From assembly GCF_014207655.1 (NCBI RefSeq), contig NZ_JACHHJ010000002.1:1-64000 (forward strand): a stretch of DNA of 64,000 bases. Direction: 5' to 3'. The notes under the pieces are model-generated. The model was not told the origin of the DNA, searched no databases, and saw nothing but the letters and a program-made list of their open reading frames with translations. Positions within the stretch are counted from its first letter, which is position 1. The number at the start of each line of letters is the position of its first letter. The translations under genes were made by a program, and so were the position numbers. Of this stretch, positions 1-9,309 are shown in pieces. Source of the stretch: Geomicrobium halophilum (GTDB lineage: Bacteria; Bacillota; Bacilli; Bacillales; Marinococcaceae).

Positions 1-93
1 CCACCCGTTCCCATGCCGAACACGGACGTTAAGCTCTTCAGCGCCGATGGTAATCGGGCGGAAACGCCCCGTGAGCGTAGGACGTCGCCTGGC
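1..93 (+). rRNA. rrf: 5S ribosomal RNA, 3' part
   Basis: The window opens inside a 5S rRNA. The conserved CCCAUGCCGAACACGG block is at about 9-25, and the molecule ends near 93 after the GGACGUCGCCUGGC-type 3' strand. About 20 bases of the 5' end lie outside the window. A Rho-independent terminator follows directly, so this is the last gene of an rRNA operon. Confidence 0.95.
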
Positions 94-102
94 TTTTCCC
101 TA

Positions 103-141
103 AACCAACGCAGGATACTCATCTTGCGTTGGTTTTTTTTG
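103..141 (+). terminator. rRNA operon terminator
   Basis: Perfect 10-bp stem AACCAACGCA / TGCGTTGGTT (103-112 with 125-134), followed by an uninterrupted T tract. It lies ten bases after the 5S end, as expected for an rrn operon. Confidence 0.9.
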
Positions 142-244
142 TGTTGCCATGCACAATTTGGGCGTTTTTGATGCTTAGCATTGGAGCGGCACATAGAATA
201 CGAGTTAAGTGCTCTGTGTGATCAATTACAGGCAGGCGCTTGAG

Positions 245-320
245 GAGCGCAGATGCAAGACGAGGAAGAGGTACGAAAGCGATGTTTCCCGGACCTTTCG
301 AACAATCTCTATAAGTCATT
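245..320 (+). repeat. end remnant of a small dispersed repeat (copy d)
   Basis: The stretch GCGATGTTTCCCGGAC...TTTCGAACA (about 278-309) and the 30 bases before it match the right end of the repeat at 17601-17797. Even the spurious reading frames resemble each other (EEVRKRCFPDL here, DEELRPLFFPDF there). The other end is not recognisable. The remaining sequence between the rRNA terminator and ppaC shows only a weak possible promoter: TTGAGC at 438, 17-base spacer, TTATTG at 461. Confidence 0.5.
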
Positions 321-483
321 TGTTTCACATGGAACAAATGGTACGTGTTCTAATTGCAATCTTAAAGCTAAAAGTGGTGTAACGTATGCCGGCGTAATGA
401 AACGTTTATTTTCGAATAAGAACTTTTTTCGTTTTATTTGAGCACCGGAAAAAAGGCTTATTATTGTTGAGGAGGGGAAGAGA

Positions 484-516
484 TGTTATTCTTCTATGGA
501 GGGTAGAAGAATAACA
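484..516 (+). promoter_or_regulatory. perfect hairpin in the ppaC leader ending at the ribosome binding site
   Basis: TGTTATTCTTCTA (484-496) and TAGAAGAATAACA (504-516) are perfect 13-bp arms around a 7-base loop, TGGAGGG. The last paired base is the first A of the ppaC AGGAGG (516-521). It has no T tract and is too close to the start to be a terminator. It could be an RNA hairpin modulating initiation or a DNA operator. The loop itself carries a second Shine-Dalgarno-like GGAGGG. Confidence 0.6.
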
Positions 517-529
517 GGAGGTTATATCA

Positions 530-1459
530 TTGTCTAAAGTGCTCGTAACAGGTCATCAAAACCCAGACACAGATTCGATAACATCAGCAATTGTGTATGC
601 TCATTTGAAAAATCAACAAGGTATCCATGCACAACCTGTGCGGCTCGGTGAAGTAAATAAAGAAACGGAGTACGTACTTAATTATTTCAATATGGAAGCA
701 CCTGTGTTAGCTGATAATGAAGTGAAACAAGGTGTTGAGGAGTTAATCCTCGTCGACCATAATGAACGCCAGCAAAGCATTGAAGACCTCGACTCCTTCA
801 AAGTGATTGAAGTTGTCGACCATCATCGCATTGCCAATTTCGAGACGATGGGACCACTCTATTATCGTGCTGAACCGGTGGGTTGTACAGCTACGATTCT
901 GCTAAAATTATATAAAGAGAACGATGTTGAGGTTCCTAAAGATTTGGCAGGACTTATGTTGTCAGCGATTATTTCAGATTCATTGTTGTTTAAATCACCA
1001 ACCTGTACGGATGAAGACATTAAGGCTGCACAGGAACTAGCATCAGTGGCTGATGTGGACCCTGAAACATATGGACTTGAAATGCTTAAAGCGGGTGCGG
1101 ACTTGAGTGATAAAACGACAGATGAATTATTAACACAAGACGCAAAAATGTTTGAAGTCGGCAGCCATCAATTAGAAATCGCCCAAGTGAATACCGTTGA
1201 TGTTGCGGATGTTCTTGAACATAAAGGTGAAATTATGGCGAAAATGGATGGAACCGTCAAAGACAAACAATTATCCGTTTTCCTGTTTGTCATCACTGAT
1301 ATCCTCAATAATGATTCCACTGTTATTGCAGCCGGCAATGACAGCAGTAAAGTAGAGAACGCATTTGATGTAACGCTTGAAGAGGATACTGCAGTACTAA
1401 AAGGCGTTGTCTCCCGTAAAAAACAAATTGCTCCCGTGCTTATGAAAGAATTTTCTTAA
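530..1459 (+). CDS. ppaC: manganese-dependent inorganic pyrophosphatase
   Basis: Family II (DHH-type) pyrophosphatase, 309 aa, the usual length. It hydrolyses cytosolic PPi to phosphate with Mn2+ and pulls biosynthetic reactions forward. Visible motifs: GHQNPDTDS near the N-terminus (metal ligands), LVDHNE near residue 75, VVDHHR near residue 97 (DHH motif), and the C-terminal SRKKQ phosphate-binding motif (about 296-300). The start is TTG, eight bases after AGGAGG. It is a single gene with its own terminator; the leader hairpin at 484-516 may regulate it. Confidence 0.95.
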   Translation: MSKVLVTGHQNPDTDSITSAIVYAHLKNQQGIHAQPVRLGEVNKETEYVLNYFNMEAPVLADNEVKQGVEELILVDHNERQQSIEDLDSFKVIEVVDHHRIANFETMGPLYYRAEPVGCTATILLKLYKENDVEVPKDLAGLMLSAIISDSLLFKSPTCTDEDIKAAQELASVADVDPETYGLEMLKAGADLSDKTTDELLTQDAKMFEVGSHQLEIAQVNTVDVADVLEHKGEIMAKMDGTVKDKQLSVFLFVITDILNNDSTVIAAGNDSSKVENAFDVTLEEDTAVLKGVVSRKKQIAPVLMKEFS

Positions 1460-1474
1460 GCAAAATGTTAGAAG

Positions 1475-1506
1475 AGAGTCGTTCATTCGTGAGCGGCTCT
1501 TTTTTG
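1475..1506 (+). terminator. ppaC terminator
   Basis: AGAGTCGTTC and GAGCGGCTCT pair with two G-U wobbles and are followed by TTTTTT. It lies 15 bases after the ppaC stop. Confidence 0.8.
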
Positions 1507-1676
1507 TGACAGGAATTCAGCGAACGAGATCATTATTGAGCGGAAGGCCTTGGCATAGCATCTTAAATATTGTCACGAAGATGATGACGAAATTGCATTT
1601 TCCTTTGATTGTCGTAGACACTATTAACGTCGTAACATTGACATATAGAATTTTTAATAAAGGTGTTGTTGTACGG

Positions 1677-3422
1677 ATGACCGAAGGAAAAAAGGGGATA
1701 CGCTCTCGCGTGCAACGTTTCGGTAGTTTTTTAAGTAGTATGATTATGCCCAATATCGGGGCTTTCATCGCTTGGGGAATCATTACTGCCATATACGAAT
1801 TCACTGGAATCGAATTGTTTGGTAATATGGTTGATCCTATGGTCACCTATTTACTTCCACTTCTCATTGCTTTCAGCGGTGGGAACATGGTTCATGATTT
1901 CAGAGGTGGAGTTGTAGGTGCTACCGCGGCGATGGGTGTGATCGCTGCTGCTGATATTCCTATGTTCATTGGAGCTATGGTGATGGGTCCTCTTGGGGGC
2001 TATGTAATCAAAAAATTTGATGAGCGGATGGAAGGGAAGATTAAGCAAGGCTTTGAAATGCTGGTGAATAACTTCTCTGCTGGAATTTTAGCTTTTTTAT
2101 TGGCAATTCTGGGAGCAAGCATTGTCGCACCCGTCGTTTCATGGTTAACGGCTGCATTTGAAAATGGAGCAGCGGCCATTATCAATGCCAACCTTTTGCC
2201 GCTTGTAAGCATTGTCGTTGAGCCTGCTAAAATTTTATTTTTAAACAATGCCATTAATCATGGGGTTTTTGTTCCGTTAGCCATGGGTCAAGTAGAAGAA
2301 TTCGGAAAGTCCATCTTCTTTTTGTTGGAAGCAAACCCTGGCCCTGGCTTGGGGGTTCTGCTCGCCTTCATGATTTTTGGTCGGGGAACGGCGAAAGCTT
2401 CTGCGTACGGTGCAGGGGTTATCCACTTTTTTGGCGGAATTCACGAAATCTATTTTCCGTATGTACTGATGAAGCCGTTAATGCTAATCGCCGTTATTCT
2501 GGGTGGAATGAGCGGTGTGTTTATCTTTAGTTGGTTTGACGTTGGTTTGATAAGTGTGGCTTCCCCGGGAAGCATTTTACCTATACTAGGTTTGACAGCA
2601 CCTGGTGATTATTTCGGAGTGATTTTAGGTGTACTTGCTGCAACAGCTGTATCGTTTGTCGTGGCTTCCCTCATCTTAAAGTTTGATCGCAAAGGGGAAG
2701 AGAGCGACATCGAACAAGCGAGTGAAAAAATGCAGTCGATGAAGGGCAAGGAAAGCGGTGTTGCTGCCAATTTTGCTAACACCACTGAAAACCAAACGAA
2801 TGAAACACCTTCAAGCTATGCAGATGTCTCGAAAATCATTTTTGCTTGTGATGCTGGAATGGGCTCAAGTGCGATGGGGGCATCGATTATGAAGGATCGT
2901 GTGAAGAAGTCGGAAGTTGCAGATGTAAGTGTAGAGAATACCTCCATCAAGAATATTCCAGATGATGCGGATCTGATTATCACCCATAAAGACTTAACCG
3001 ATCGGGCAAGGCAGCAGAAGCCAGATGCCATTCATGTCTCGGTTGATAATTTCATGAACAGTCCGCGCTATAATGAAATTATTCAAGGATTAGAGGGGCA
3101 TGATAGTGGGGAAGCGAATCATACCCAAGACACGGCTAAGGCCGAGCATGTCGATAAAATCATTTTTGCCTGTGATGCAGGTATGGGTTCTAGTGCTATG
3201 GGTGCCTCTTTGCTTAATGATAAGTTGAAAAAAGCTGGAATTACCGACATTCACGTTTCCAATACCGCTATCAATAAATTGCCTGATGATGCGGATATTG
3301 TGATTACGCACAAGGATTTGACTGATCGAGCGAAGCAAAAGCAGCCAGGAGCTGAGCATATATCCGTGGATAACTTTATGAATAGCCCAAAATACAATGA
3401 GCTGATTGATCGTTTAAAGTAG
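1677..3422 (+). CDS. mtlA: PTS mannitol transporter, EIICBB with two tandem EIIB domains
   Basis: Membrane permease (EIIC) and phosphotransfer (EIIB) subunit that imports mannitol as mannitol-1-phosphate. I chose ATG 1677 because the protein then starts like MtlA (RVQRFGSFLSSMIMPNIGAF); the open frame reaches back to 1506. EIIC covers about residues 10-345 with roughly eight membrane segments. After a polar linker there are two EIIB domains, each starting KIIFACDAGMGSSAMGAS, with phosphoryl-accepting cysteines at Cys391 and Cys499. Both copies keep ITHKDLTDRA and SVDNFMNSP. Ordinary EIICB proteins have one EIIB (about 470-480 aa); this one has 581 aa. EIIA is supplied by mtlF. Confidence 0.95.
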   Translation: MTEGKKGIRSRVQRFGSFLSSMIMPNIGAFIAWGIITAIYEFTGIELFGNMVDPMVTYLLPLLIAFSGGNMVHDFRGGVVGATAAMGVIAAADIPMFIGAMVMGPLGGYVIKKFDERMEGKIKQGFEMLVNNFSAGILAFLLAILGASIVAPVVSWLTAAFENGAAAIINANLLPLVSIVVEPAKILFLNNAINHGVFVPLAMGQVEEFGKSIFFLLEANPGPGLGVLLAFMIFGRGTAKASAYGAGVIHFFGGIHEIYFPYVLMKPLMLIAVILGGMSGVFIFSWFDVGLISVASPGSILPILGLTAPGDYFGVILGVLAATAVSFVVASLILKFDRKGEESDIEQASEKMQSMKGKESGVAANFANTTENQTNETPSSYADVSKIIFACDAGMGSSAMGASIMKDRVKKSEVADVSVENTSIKNIPDDADLIITHKDLTDRARQQKPDAIHVSVDNFMNSPRYNEIIQGLEGHDSGEANHTQDTAKAEHVDKIIFACDAGMGSSAMGASLLNDKLKKAGITDIHVSNTAINKLPDDADIVITHKDLTDRAKQKQPGAEHISVDNFMNSPKYNELIDRLK

Positions 3423-3434
3423 GAGGTGTCGGTG

Positions 3435-5519
3435 GTGTACGTTTCAGCTAGAGAGCGATTAATTTTACTTACGCTGCTTGAAGCAGGTCAAGGAGTTTCG
3501 CTTTCTGAACTGGCAAAGACTGCCGCTGTAAGTCCTCGCACTGTCCAACGTGATATAAAAGGGTTGAAACAAGTTGTTGATTATTTTGGTTTAAAAATAA
3601 AAAGAGGTTCGCATGGGGTTCTACAATTAGAAGGATCCCATTCGGATTTTTCCCAGCTTGAGCAGTTTTTGCATTCGTTTCAAGCGGTTGATTTCACACC
3701 AGAAGAACGACAAAGCTTGCTTCTTGTTAAACTTCTTGATAGCCATGAGCCAATGAAGCTTTTTACACTTGCAAATGATTTAAATATAACCGAAGCTACG
3801 GTAAGCAACGATCTTACCAAAGCGACTGAGTGGCTGGAGCAGTTCGGCTTGCAGCTCGTACGTAAACGAGGGTATGGCATTGATATAGAAGGAACAGAAA
3901 CCAATGTTCGCCGAGCGATGAGCAGTATTATTGCAGAGAACCTGAACTTGGGGGCGTTCTACCGAGCCATATACGCTGTAAAAGATAACCAAATGGAACG
4001 TGAAGTCACCCACCGGATGCTCAATTTTGTAGATGTAAGCACCATTCGTCTTGTGGTGGATACGGTTGAGAGGGTGAAAACGTCACTGCCTGGTCAAATG
4101 TCGGACCAGGCATACATTAGGCTAATCGTACATGTAACACTTGCGATTGAACGTATCCGCCAAGGTGAAGAAATTACAATGGACCAGGATCAGCTTGAAG
4201 CTTTAGAGACAGGTGAAAGTCACGAGACAGCCCTTGAACTGGGAGAAAAGCTGGGACAAGCATTTGGAATTAGTGTTCCTCGAGCTGAAATTGGCTATAT
4301 CGTGATGCATTTGCGCGGTGCTCAAAGTGCAAGCGTTGATATCGAAAGTTTTTATATTGAAGAATCGAATATAGAGTTGATCGAAAGGATCAAAGCCTTA
4401 ATTGCTGGCGTGGAAGATGAATGGGGGGTCTCCCTTTCAACGCCTTCGCTTTTACAGGGGTTACTCACACACTTAAAGCCAACCCTATACCGCATTCGCC
4501 AAAAAATGAAAATCACCAATCCATTACTTGTTCGAATTAAGAGCGAATATCCTTCGTTATTTGCGGTGGTTCGCCGACAGGTTAAAAAAACGTTTGCGCC
4601 GCTTGAGGTGCCAGATGAAGAAATCGGCTATCTGGTATTACATTTTGGTGCGGTCCTAGAAAGACGGAAGCGGTTCACTCCTCTTTCTGCCCTTGTTGTT
4701 TGTGCAAGCGGAATTGGTTCTGCGAAAATGCTTGCCAGCCGCTTGGAACAGGAGTTTCCCGAGATTACATCGATTACGAATGCTTCTTTGTTTGATTTAA
4801 AAAAATATGACCCCGATGATTTTGACCTCTTCATTTCCACTGTTCATCTGGATCAATCAAAATCATCATTGCGTGTGAGCCCGGTGTTAACGACTGAAGA
4901 AGTCAATCGTATTCGAGCCTATGTTGATGAACGAAAAGTACAGCCTTCGGGTAATCGAAAGGATCCTGCGAATGTTCAAAAAACAGATTTGGCTACGTTT
5001 CAAAAGACAGCTGATGTTAGTGAGGCTATCCATCATTTTTTACAGTCCTATCAAATGGATGGCTCAAAAAGTGTGGAAGAAGGTTTGTGGACCAGTTGTA
5101 GAACGCTGGAAGAACACGCCCAAATTTACGATTCAAGTTCCGTCTATCAAGCGCTTTTGGCCAGAGAATCTCGGGGCGGGGTAGCTATTCCCGAAACGTC
5201 CCTTGCTCTTTTTCATACAAGGACAAAGGATGTGAGAGCCCCTGTTTTTCATATCGTTGAGCTAGATAACTCGAAGCCAATCGCATCAATGGGTTCTGAA
5301 ATGCAGCATGTAAAACGAATCATGATTATGCTTGCCCCGGAAGATTTTCAGGAACACGAACTTGCATTCATGAGCTATATGAGTATGTTATTTGTGGGTC
5401 CAAAAGAACAGGTCGCACGATTTGAAACAGGCACTAAGGAAGAAATCTATTATTTTTTAGAACAAAAATGCCGTGACTATTTACTTGCATTGATACAAGA
5501 AGGAGTGGAATACGAATGA
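3435..5519 (+). CDS. mtlR: PRD-type mannitol operon activator MtlR
   Basis: DNA-binding activator controlled by PTS phosphorylation. Domains in order: N-terminal HTH (AVSPRTVQRDI) and a second HTH-like segment, two PRDs (about 180-400; His in VHVTLAIERI and YIVMHLRGA), an EIIB-like domain with VVCASGIGSAKML, and an EIIA-like domain with the His of TSLALFHTR. From GTG 3435 it is 694 aa, the length of Bacillus MtlR. The frame is open from GTG 3426, but that codon overlaps the AGGAGG site (3421-3426), so 3435 is preferred. Its stop overlaps the mtlF start (ATGA), indicating translational coupling. Confidence 0.93.
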   Translation: MYVSARERLILLTLLEAGQGVSLSELAKTAAVSPRTVQRDIKGLKQVVDYFGLKIKRGSHGVLQLEGSHSDFSQLEQFLHSFQAVDFTPEERQSLLLVKLLDSHEPMKLFTLANDLNITEATVSNDLTKATEWLEQFGLQLVRKRGYGIDIEGTETNVRRAMSSIIAENLNLGAFYRAIYAVKDNQMEREVTHRMLNFVDVSTIRLVVDTVERVKTSLPGQMSDQAYIRLIVHVTLAIERIRQGEEITMDQDQLEALETGESHETALELGEKLGQAFGISVPRAEIGYIVMHLRGAQSASVDIESFYIEESNIELIERIKALIAGVEDEWGVSLSTPSLLQGLLTHLKPTLYRIRQKMKITNPLLVRIKSEYPSLFAVVRRQVKKTFAPLEVPDEEIGYLVLHFGAVLERRKRFTPLSALVVCASGIGSAKMLASRLEQEFPEITSITNASLFDLKKYDPDDFDLFISTVHLDQSKSSLRVSPVLTTEEVNRIRAYVDERKVQPSGNRKDPANVQKTDLATFQKTADVSEAIHHFLQSYQMDGSKSVEEGLWTSCRTLEEHAQIYDSSSVYQALLARESRGGVAIPETSLALFHTRTKDVRAPVFHIVELDNSKPIASMGSEMQHVKRIMIMLAPEDFQEHELAFMSYMSMLFVGPKEQVARFETGTKEEIYYFLEQKCRDYLLALIQEGVEYE

Positions 5520-5950
5520 GTTCAATTTTAAACACAGCAAATATCCGTCTGTCTGCAAAGGCAACCACAAAGGAAGAAGCAATCAATGAAGCAGGGCAAG
5601 TCCTGGCTGATCAAGGGTATATTAGAGAAAGCTACATTAGTAAAATGCATGAACGGGAAGAAGTATCGACGACGTATATGGGCAACTTGCTTGCGATTCC
5701 TCATGGAACAGAGGATGCACGTGATGAAGTACAGGAAACCGGCTTATCTATTCTTATCACGAATGATGTTATCGATTGGGATGGGCAGGACGTTCGGCTT
5801 GTGATCGGAATTGCTGGAAAAGGAGATGAACATCTAAGCATTCTTTCTAAAATAGCCATTGCTTGCTCAGAAGAAGAAAATGTAGAGAAGCTTTTACAAG
5901 CTAGAACAGAAGATGAAGTTCTTGATTTCTTTTCTGAGGTAAATGAATAA
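5516..5950 (+). CDS. mtlF: PTS mannitol EIIA component
   Basis: Cytosolic phosphocarrier, 144 aa. It takes phosphate from HPr on His63 (motif LLAIPHGT) and passes it to the MtlA EIIB domains. It starts within the mtlR stop and its own stop overlaps the mtlD start (TAATG), so the operon is tightly packed. Since MtlA here has two EIIB domains, one EIIA may serve two acceptor sites. Confidence 0.95.
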   Translation: MSSILNTANIRLSAKATTKEEAINEAGQVLADQGYIRESYISKMHEREEVSTTYMGNLLAIPHGTEDARDEVQETGLSILITNDVIDWDGQDVRLVIGIAGKGDEHLSILSKIAIACSEEENVEKLLQARTEDEVLDFFSEVNE

Positions 5951-7080
5951 TGAAAGCTGTTCATTTTGGGGCAGGAAATATTGGCCGGGGGTTTATCGGT
6001 GCCCTTCTTTCTTATGCGGGATATTCGGTGACGTTTGTTGATGTGAATGAGCATGTGATTGATGCTCTTAATAAGCGTGGACAGTATACAGTTACAGTTG
6101 CTGGTGAAAAGAAAGAGACATTTGAGGTTAAGAACGTTGAAGGCATTCATAGTGTAGAGGGCGAATCAGCTGTTATGACTGCTGTAAAACAAGCAGATCT
6201 CGTCACAACAGCAGTAGGTCCAAACGTTTTGCAGCACATCGCCCCTGCCATTGCTAAAGGACTTTCCAGGCGTGATTCGCAGCAGAAGGTTAACGTTATT
6301 GCCTGTGAAAATGCAGTTCGTGCTACGTCTGAGTTAAAGAAAGAGATTTTTGCTTCCCTTACTCCTGAAGAAGGGGAGGAAGTGGAAGGGATCGCCGGTT
6401 TTGCCGATGCGGCAGTGGATCGAATCGTGCCCAATGTTCAATCAAGTGATGTACTAGCGGTAACGGTTGAGCCGTTTTATGAATGGGTCGTTGAAGGATC
6501 TTCGTTGAAAAATTCGCTGGGAGTGGATGAAGCGTTAGTGGTGGATGATCTCGATCCATACATTGAGCGTAAACTTTTCACCGTTAACACCGGTCATGCG
6601 GCAGCAGCTTATGCCGGCTTCCGGGAAGGATATAAAACAATCAGGGAAGCACTTGTCGATGATGAAATCAAACCACTTGTGCGCGCCGCTTTAAATGAAA
6701 CAAAAGAGGTACTTATCGAGAAATATGGGTTTAACATGGAAGAACAGGAAACGTATATTGATAAAATCATCACCCGTTTTCAAAATCCTAATATAGAAGA
6801 TTTGGTTGAACGTGTGGGCCGCGGCCCTATCCGTAAACTGGGTGCTCATGAACGGCTCGTGAAACCTGCATGCATGCTCTATGATATCGGCAAGCATCCG
6901 CAAGCCCTTCCTCAAACCATTTTTCATGCGCTCCACTTTCACGTGCAAGGTGATGAAGAAAGTGAAAGACTGCAAGAAATGATACAAACGAATGGGTACG
7001 GGCCAGCGCTTGCTGCAGTGGCAAATCTTGAGGAGTCTCATCCGCTCATTCAACAGATCGAAATGTTGGCCAATCGTTAA
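5950..7080 (+). CDS. mtlD: mannitol-1-phosphate 5-dehydrogenase
   Basis: Oxidises mannitol-1-phosphate to fructose-6-phosphate with NAD+. It has 376 aa; the N-terminal dinucleotide motif is HFGAGNIGRGFIG, and the catalytic region contains KLFTVNTGHAAAAYAG (polyol dehydrogenase Lys/Asn/His signature). Last gene of the mannitol operon, with a terminator eight bases after the stop. Confidence 0.95.
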   Translation: MKAVHFGAGNIGRGFIGALLSYAGYSVTFVDVNEHVIDALNKRGQYTVTVAGEKKETFEVKNVEGIHSVEGESAVMTAVKQADLVTTAVGPNVLQHIAPAIAKGLSRRDSQQKVNVIACENAVRATSELKKEIFASLTPEEGEEVEGIAGFADAAVDRIVPNVQSSDVLAVTVEPFYEWVVEGSSLKNSLGVDEALVVDDLDPYIERKLFTVNTGHAAAAYAGFREGYKTIREALVDDEIKPLVRAALNETKEVLIEKYGFNMEEQETYIDKIITRFQNPNIEDLVERVGRGPIRKLGAHERLVKPACMLYDIGKHPQALPQTIFHALHFHVQGDEESERLQEMIQTNGYGPALAAVANLEESHPLIQQIEMLANR

Positions 7081-7087
7081 ACAGAAG

Positions 7088-7116
7088 AGTTGCCCGTGTG
7101 CGGGCAGCTTTTTTAC
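7088..7116 (+). terminator. mtl operon terminator
   Basis: AGTTGCCCG / CGGGCAGCT stem with one G-U pair and a four-base loop (TGTG), then TTTTTT. Confidence 0.88.
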
Positions 7117-7196
7117 GTAGAAGGGGTTTCGGCGGGTAGGCTACGTCATTGGCAGAATCCCCACAGAAATTGACGTACCACGCCACGATTCAAGTT

Positions 7197-8117
7197 TTAG
7201 TACAGCATCCTCCATAAATAGAAGGTCGCATAGGTTTCCCACCCCTGCCAATTTTTAGCGTAATGACGAATTTCTTCTTTGGTTGGCTTCTCTTTGTATC
7301 CGAGCATGAGCTTAAAGGCGTTCTGCAAACCAACATCGTCGATGGGAAATGCCGAAGGGTAACGTAAGCAACGCATTAATACATAATTGGAAGTCCATGG
7401 GCCTATGCCACGAATACGCGTAAGCATCGTTTCAGCAGTTTTAAAATCTTCCGCAGCGAGTAACTTTGCTTTGGATAACTCGCCGTTGGTGATCAGTTTG
7501 GCAACGCCTATTAAATATTCACGTTTTCTCGCCGTCATTTTTAAATCGAACAAATCTTCCACGTGGAGCCTCGCGATTTTCTCCGGACGGGGAAAGAGCC
7601 AATAATTTTCCACTTGGTCGCCGAATTTTTCTACAAAACTCCTTTTTAACGTATAGGCATAAGAAAGGTTGATTTGCTGGCCGATAATCCCCCAGGCTAA
7701 GGCTTCGAATAAATTAGGGAGCCCAACATTTCGTAAGCCAAAAAATCGAGCTGTAGGTTCGTGTAGCAATGGGTCGTTTTTGGCTAATTGATAAAAAGGT
7801 TGCAGGTTGGTTTCTAGGTCAAACCAGTTCCAGATATAGGTGGCGACTTCAGCTCGGTCTGAGATATATTCGGGTGTCGTGTTGGAAAAGAAACGAACAT
7901 GGATGATCCGATCCGTCTCCGCACTCATTTCTATAAGTGCGGTTTCATTTTTCAATGGTAAAGCTCTGTAAATTTTTTCATCTAGAATATCAAACATGCA
8001 TTCATCCGCTGATCTTGATAAATAGTTCAAGTTTTCTTTGAAACTAAATTCTTCTGGCGTAAAAATTCGCAGCCGATTGTGTTCATCTTCCCAAACATCT
8101 TGCGGTATCGTCTCCAT
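7197..8117 (-). CDS. alkA: DNA-3-methyladenine glycosylase (AlkA-type, HhH-GPD)
   Basis: Excises alkylated purines from DNA. It has 306 aa, close to Bacillus AlkA. The helix-hairpin-helix is RIRGIGPWTSNYVLMR (about 233-248), followed by FPIDDVGLQ with the catalytic Asp. The N-terminal third is the AlkA beta domain. It is divergent from adaA and shares a 100-base promoter region with it, which fits joint induction by methylation damage. Confidence 0.88.
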   Translation of the reverse strand: METIPQDVWEDEHNRLRIFTPEEFSFKENLNYLSRSADECMFDILDEKIYRALPLKNETALIEMSAETDRIIHVRFFSNTTPEYISDRAEVATYIWNWFDLETNLQPFYQLAKNDPLLHEPTARFFGLRNVGLPNLFEALAWGIIGQQINLSYAYTLKRSFVEKFGDQVENYWLFPRPEKIARLHVEDLFDLKMTARKREYLIGVAKLITNGELSKAKLLAAEDFKTAETMLTRIRGIGPWTSNYVLMRCLRYPSAFPIDDVGLQNAFKLMLGYKEKPTKEEIRHYAKNWQGWETYATFYLWRMLY

Positions 8118-8153
8118 TACATTTTCTCCTTTTCTTTATTTTGATATCTTGCT

Positions 8154-8174
8154 TATCCATTCATCAAATGGATA
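8154..8174. promoter_or_regulatory. 8-bp inverted repeat between alkA and adaA
   Basis: TATCCATT (8154-8161) and AATGGATA (8167-8174) are perfect arms around CATCA. The position in the shared alkA/adaA promoter suggests an operator. A TATAAT at 8193-8198 could be the adaA -10. Binding by AdaA is inference only. Confidence 0.45.
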
Positions 8175-8221
8175 TTTCACAGGCGTGATCGTTTATAATG
8201 ACCCTAGAGGTGATGGCTGAT

Positions 8222-8761
8222 ATGACCATCAAAAACGAGTATTGGATAGCTATTGTAATGAATGATGCATCCTATGATGATCTGTTTTTTTATGGGGTAA
8301 CTTCAACAGGTATCTTTTGTCGTCCTTCCTGTAAGTCGAGAGTGCCAAATAAAGAAAATGTGCGTATTTTCAAGAATGCAGAGCTGGCGATAGCAGAGGC
8401 ATTTCGGCCTTGTAAACGCTGCAAGCCGGATGGCCTGCAACTTCCGGATGAAGAATGGATATCCCACATTGTAGAGTGGATAGATACTCATTTTCAGGAA
8501 CCGCTGACGCTTGAGATCCTTGCAGAAATGAGCCATGGGAGTCCATATCATTTGCAACGCACGTTTAAAAAGATGAAAGGAATGACCCCAAACGAATATA
8601 TTCAGGGTGTCCGATTGGCGAAAGCGGTTGAATATCTGAAAAATACGGATATGTCGGTCACAGAAATTGGATCGTCGGTGGGCTTTTCGAATACCGCCTA
8701 TTTTATCACATGGTTTAAGCAAAGAATGAAACGAACTCCAGCGAATTTTCGGAAAAGATAA
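8222..8761 (+). CDS. adaA: AdaA: methylphosphotriester methyltransferase and AraC-type activator
   Basis: Takes methyl groups from DNA phosphotriesters onto a zinc-bound Cys and then activates the adaptive response. Residues 1-75 are the Ada zinc domain with four cysteines at 33, 37, 64 and 67 (FCRPSC and RPCKRC); residues 85-179 are two AraC HTH motifs (LEILAEMSHGSPYHLQRTFK; VTEIGSSVGFSNTAYFITWF). ATG 8222 follows AGAGGTGA. The frame is open from 8198, but no ribosome site supports that start. It is followed by adaB after 11 bases. Confidence 0.92.
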   Translation: MTIKNEYWIAIVMNDASYDDLFFYGVTSTGIFCRPSCKSRVPNKENVRIFKNAELAIAEAFRPCKRCKPDGLQLPDEEWISHIVEWIDTHFQEPLTLEILAEMSHGSPYHLQRTFKKMKGMTPNEYIQGVRLAKAVEYLKNTDMSVTEIGSSVGFSNTAYFITWFKQRMKRTPANFRKR

Positions 8762-8772
8762 GGAGTGAGCGT

Positions 8773-9309
8773 ATGGGTGATCGAATGTATTGGAGCATTC
8801 TGGAATATGGATGCTGGGTCTTCGCTCTTGCCGCGACGGAAAAAGGGCTCTGTTATGTAGGCTCGCCGAATGGATCATTTACGCATGTAGAAGAATGGGC
8901 AGAAAGGACATTTAAAGAATATAAAATCGTAGAAGATGATATAAGGTTACAGCCCTACAAAAAAGAGCTTGAGGAATATTTCGGGGGTCTGCGGGAGTCG
9001 TTTACCCAGCCCCTTGATCTGCACGGAACTGCTTTTCAACGTGAAGTCTGGGAAATCTTAGGTCAAATAATTTATGGTGAAACGTATACGTATTCGGGGG
9101 TTGCTGAACAGCTGGGAAAACCAACGGCACTCAGAGCTGTTGCCTCTGCAATTGGAGCAAATCCGGTATTAATAGCAACACCATGCCATCGAGTGGTTAG
9201 GAAAAACGGTTCCCTTTCTGGCTATCGCGGAGGTCTTGAGATGAAGCGGCATTTGCTGGAAATTGAAAAAGAAGGCGTGAATAGATCAGAAATAAACGAT
9301 AGTGGGTGA
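8773..9309 (+). CDS. adaB: methylated-DNA-protein-cysteine methyltransferase (AdaB/Ogt)
   Basis: Suicide repair enzyme that removes O6-methyl from guanine. The acceptor motif ATPCHRVV is present, with the recognition helix TALRAVASAIGANP before it. 178 aa; start after AAGGAG at 8760-8765. Its stop overlaps the next start (TGATG), so the downstream radical SAM gene is translationally coupled. Confidence 0.93.
   Translation: MGDRMYWSILEYGCWVFALAATEKGLCYVGSPNGSFTHVEEWAERTFKEYKIVEDDIRLQPYKKELEEYFGGLRESFTQPLDLHGTAFQREVWEILGQIIYGETYTYSGVAEQLGKPTALRAVASAIGANPVLIATPCHRVVRKNGSLSGYRGGLEMKRHLLEIEKEGVNRSEINDSG

Noticed and set aside
253-441. 62-codon frame before ppaC
   Set aside because: It lies in a decayed copy of the dispersed repeat, has no ribosome site and no family features.
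1570-1600. Possible MtlR operator (TTGTCAC...TGACGAA) upstream of mtlA
   Set aside because: Only a partial palindrome; arms mismatch at several positions and no clear -35/-10 fits around it.
1506-1676. 57-residue N-terminal extension of MtlA
   Set aside because: Starts inside the ppaC terminator T tract; MtlA proteins begin at the sequence following ATG 1677.
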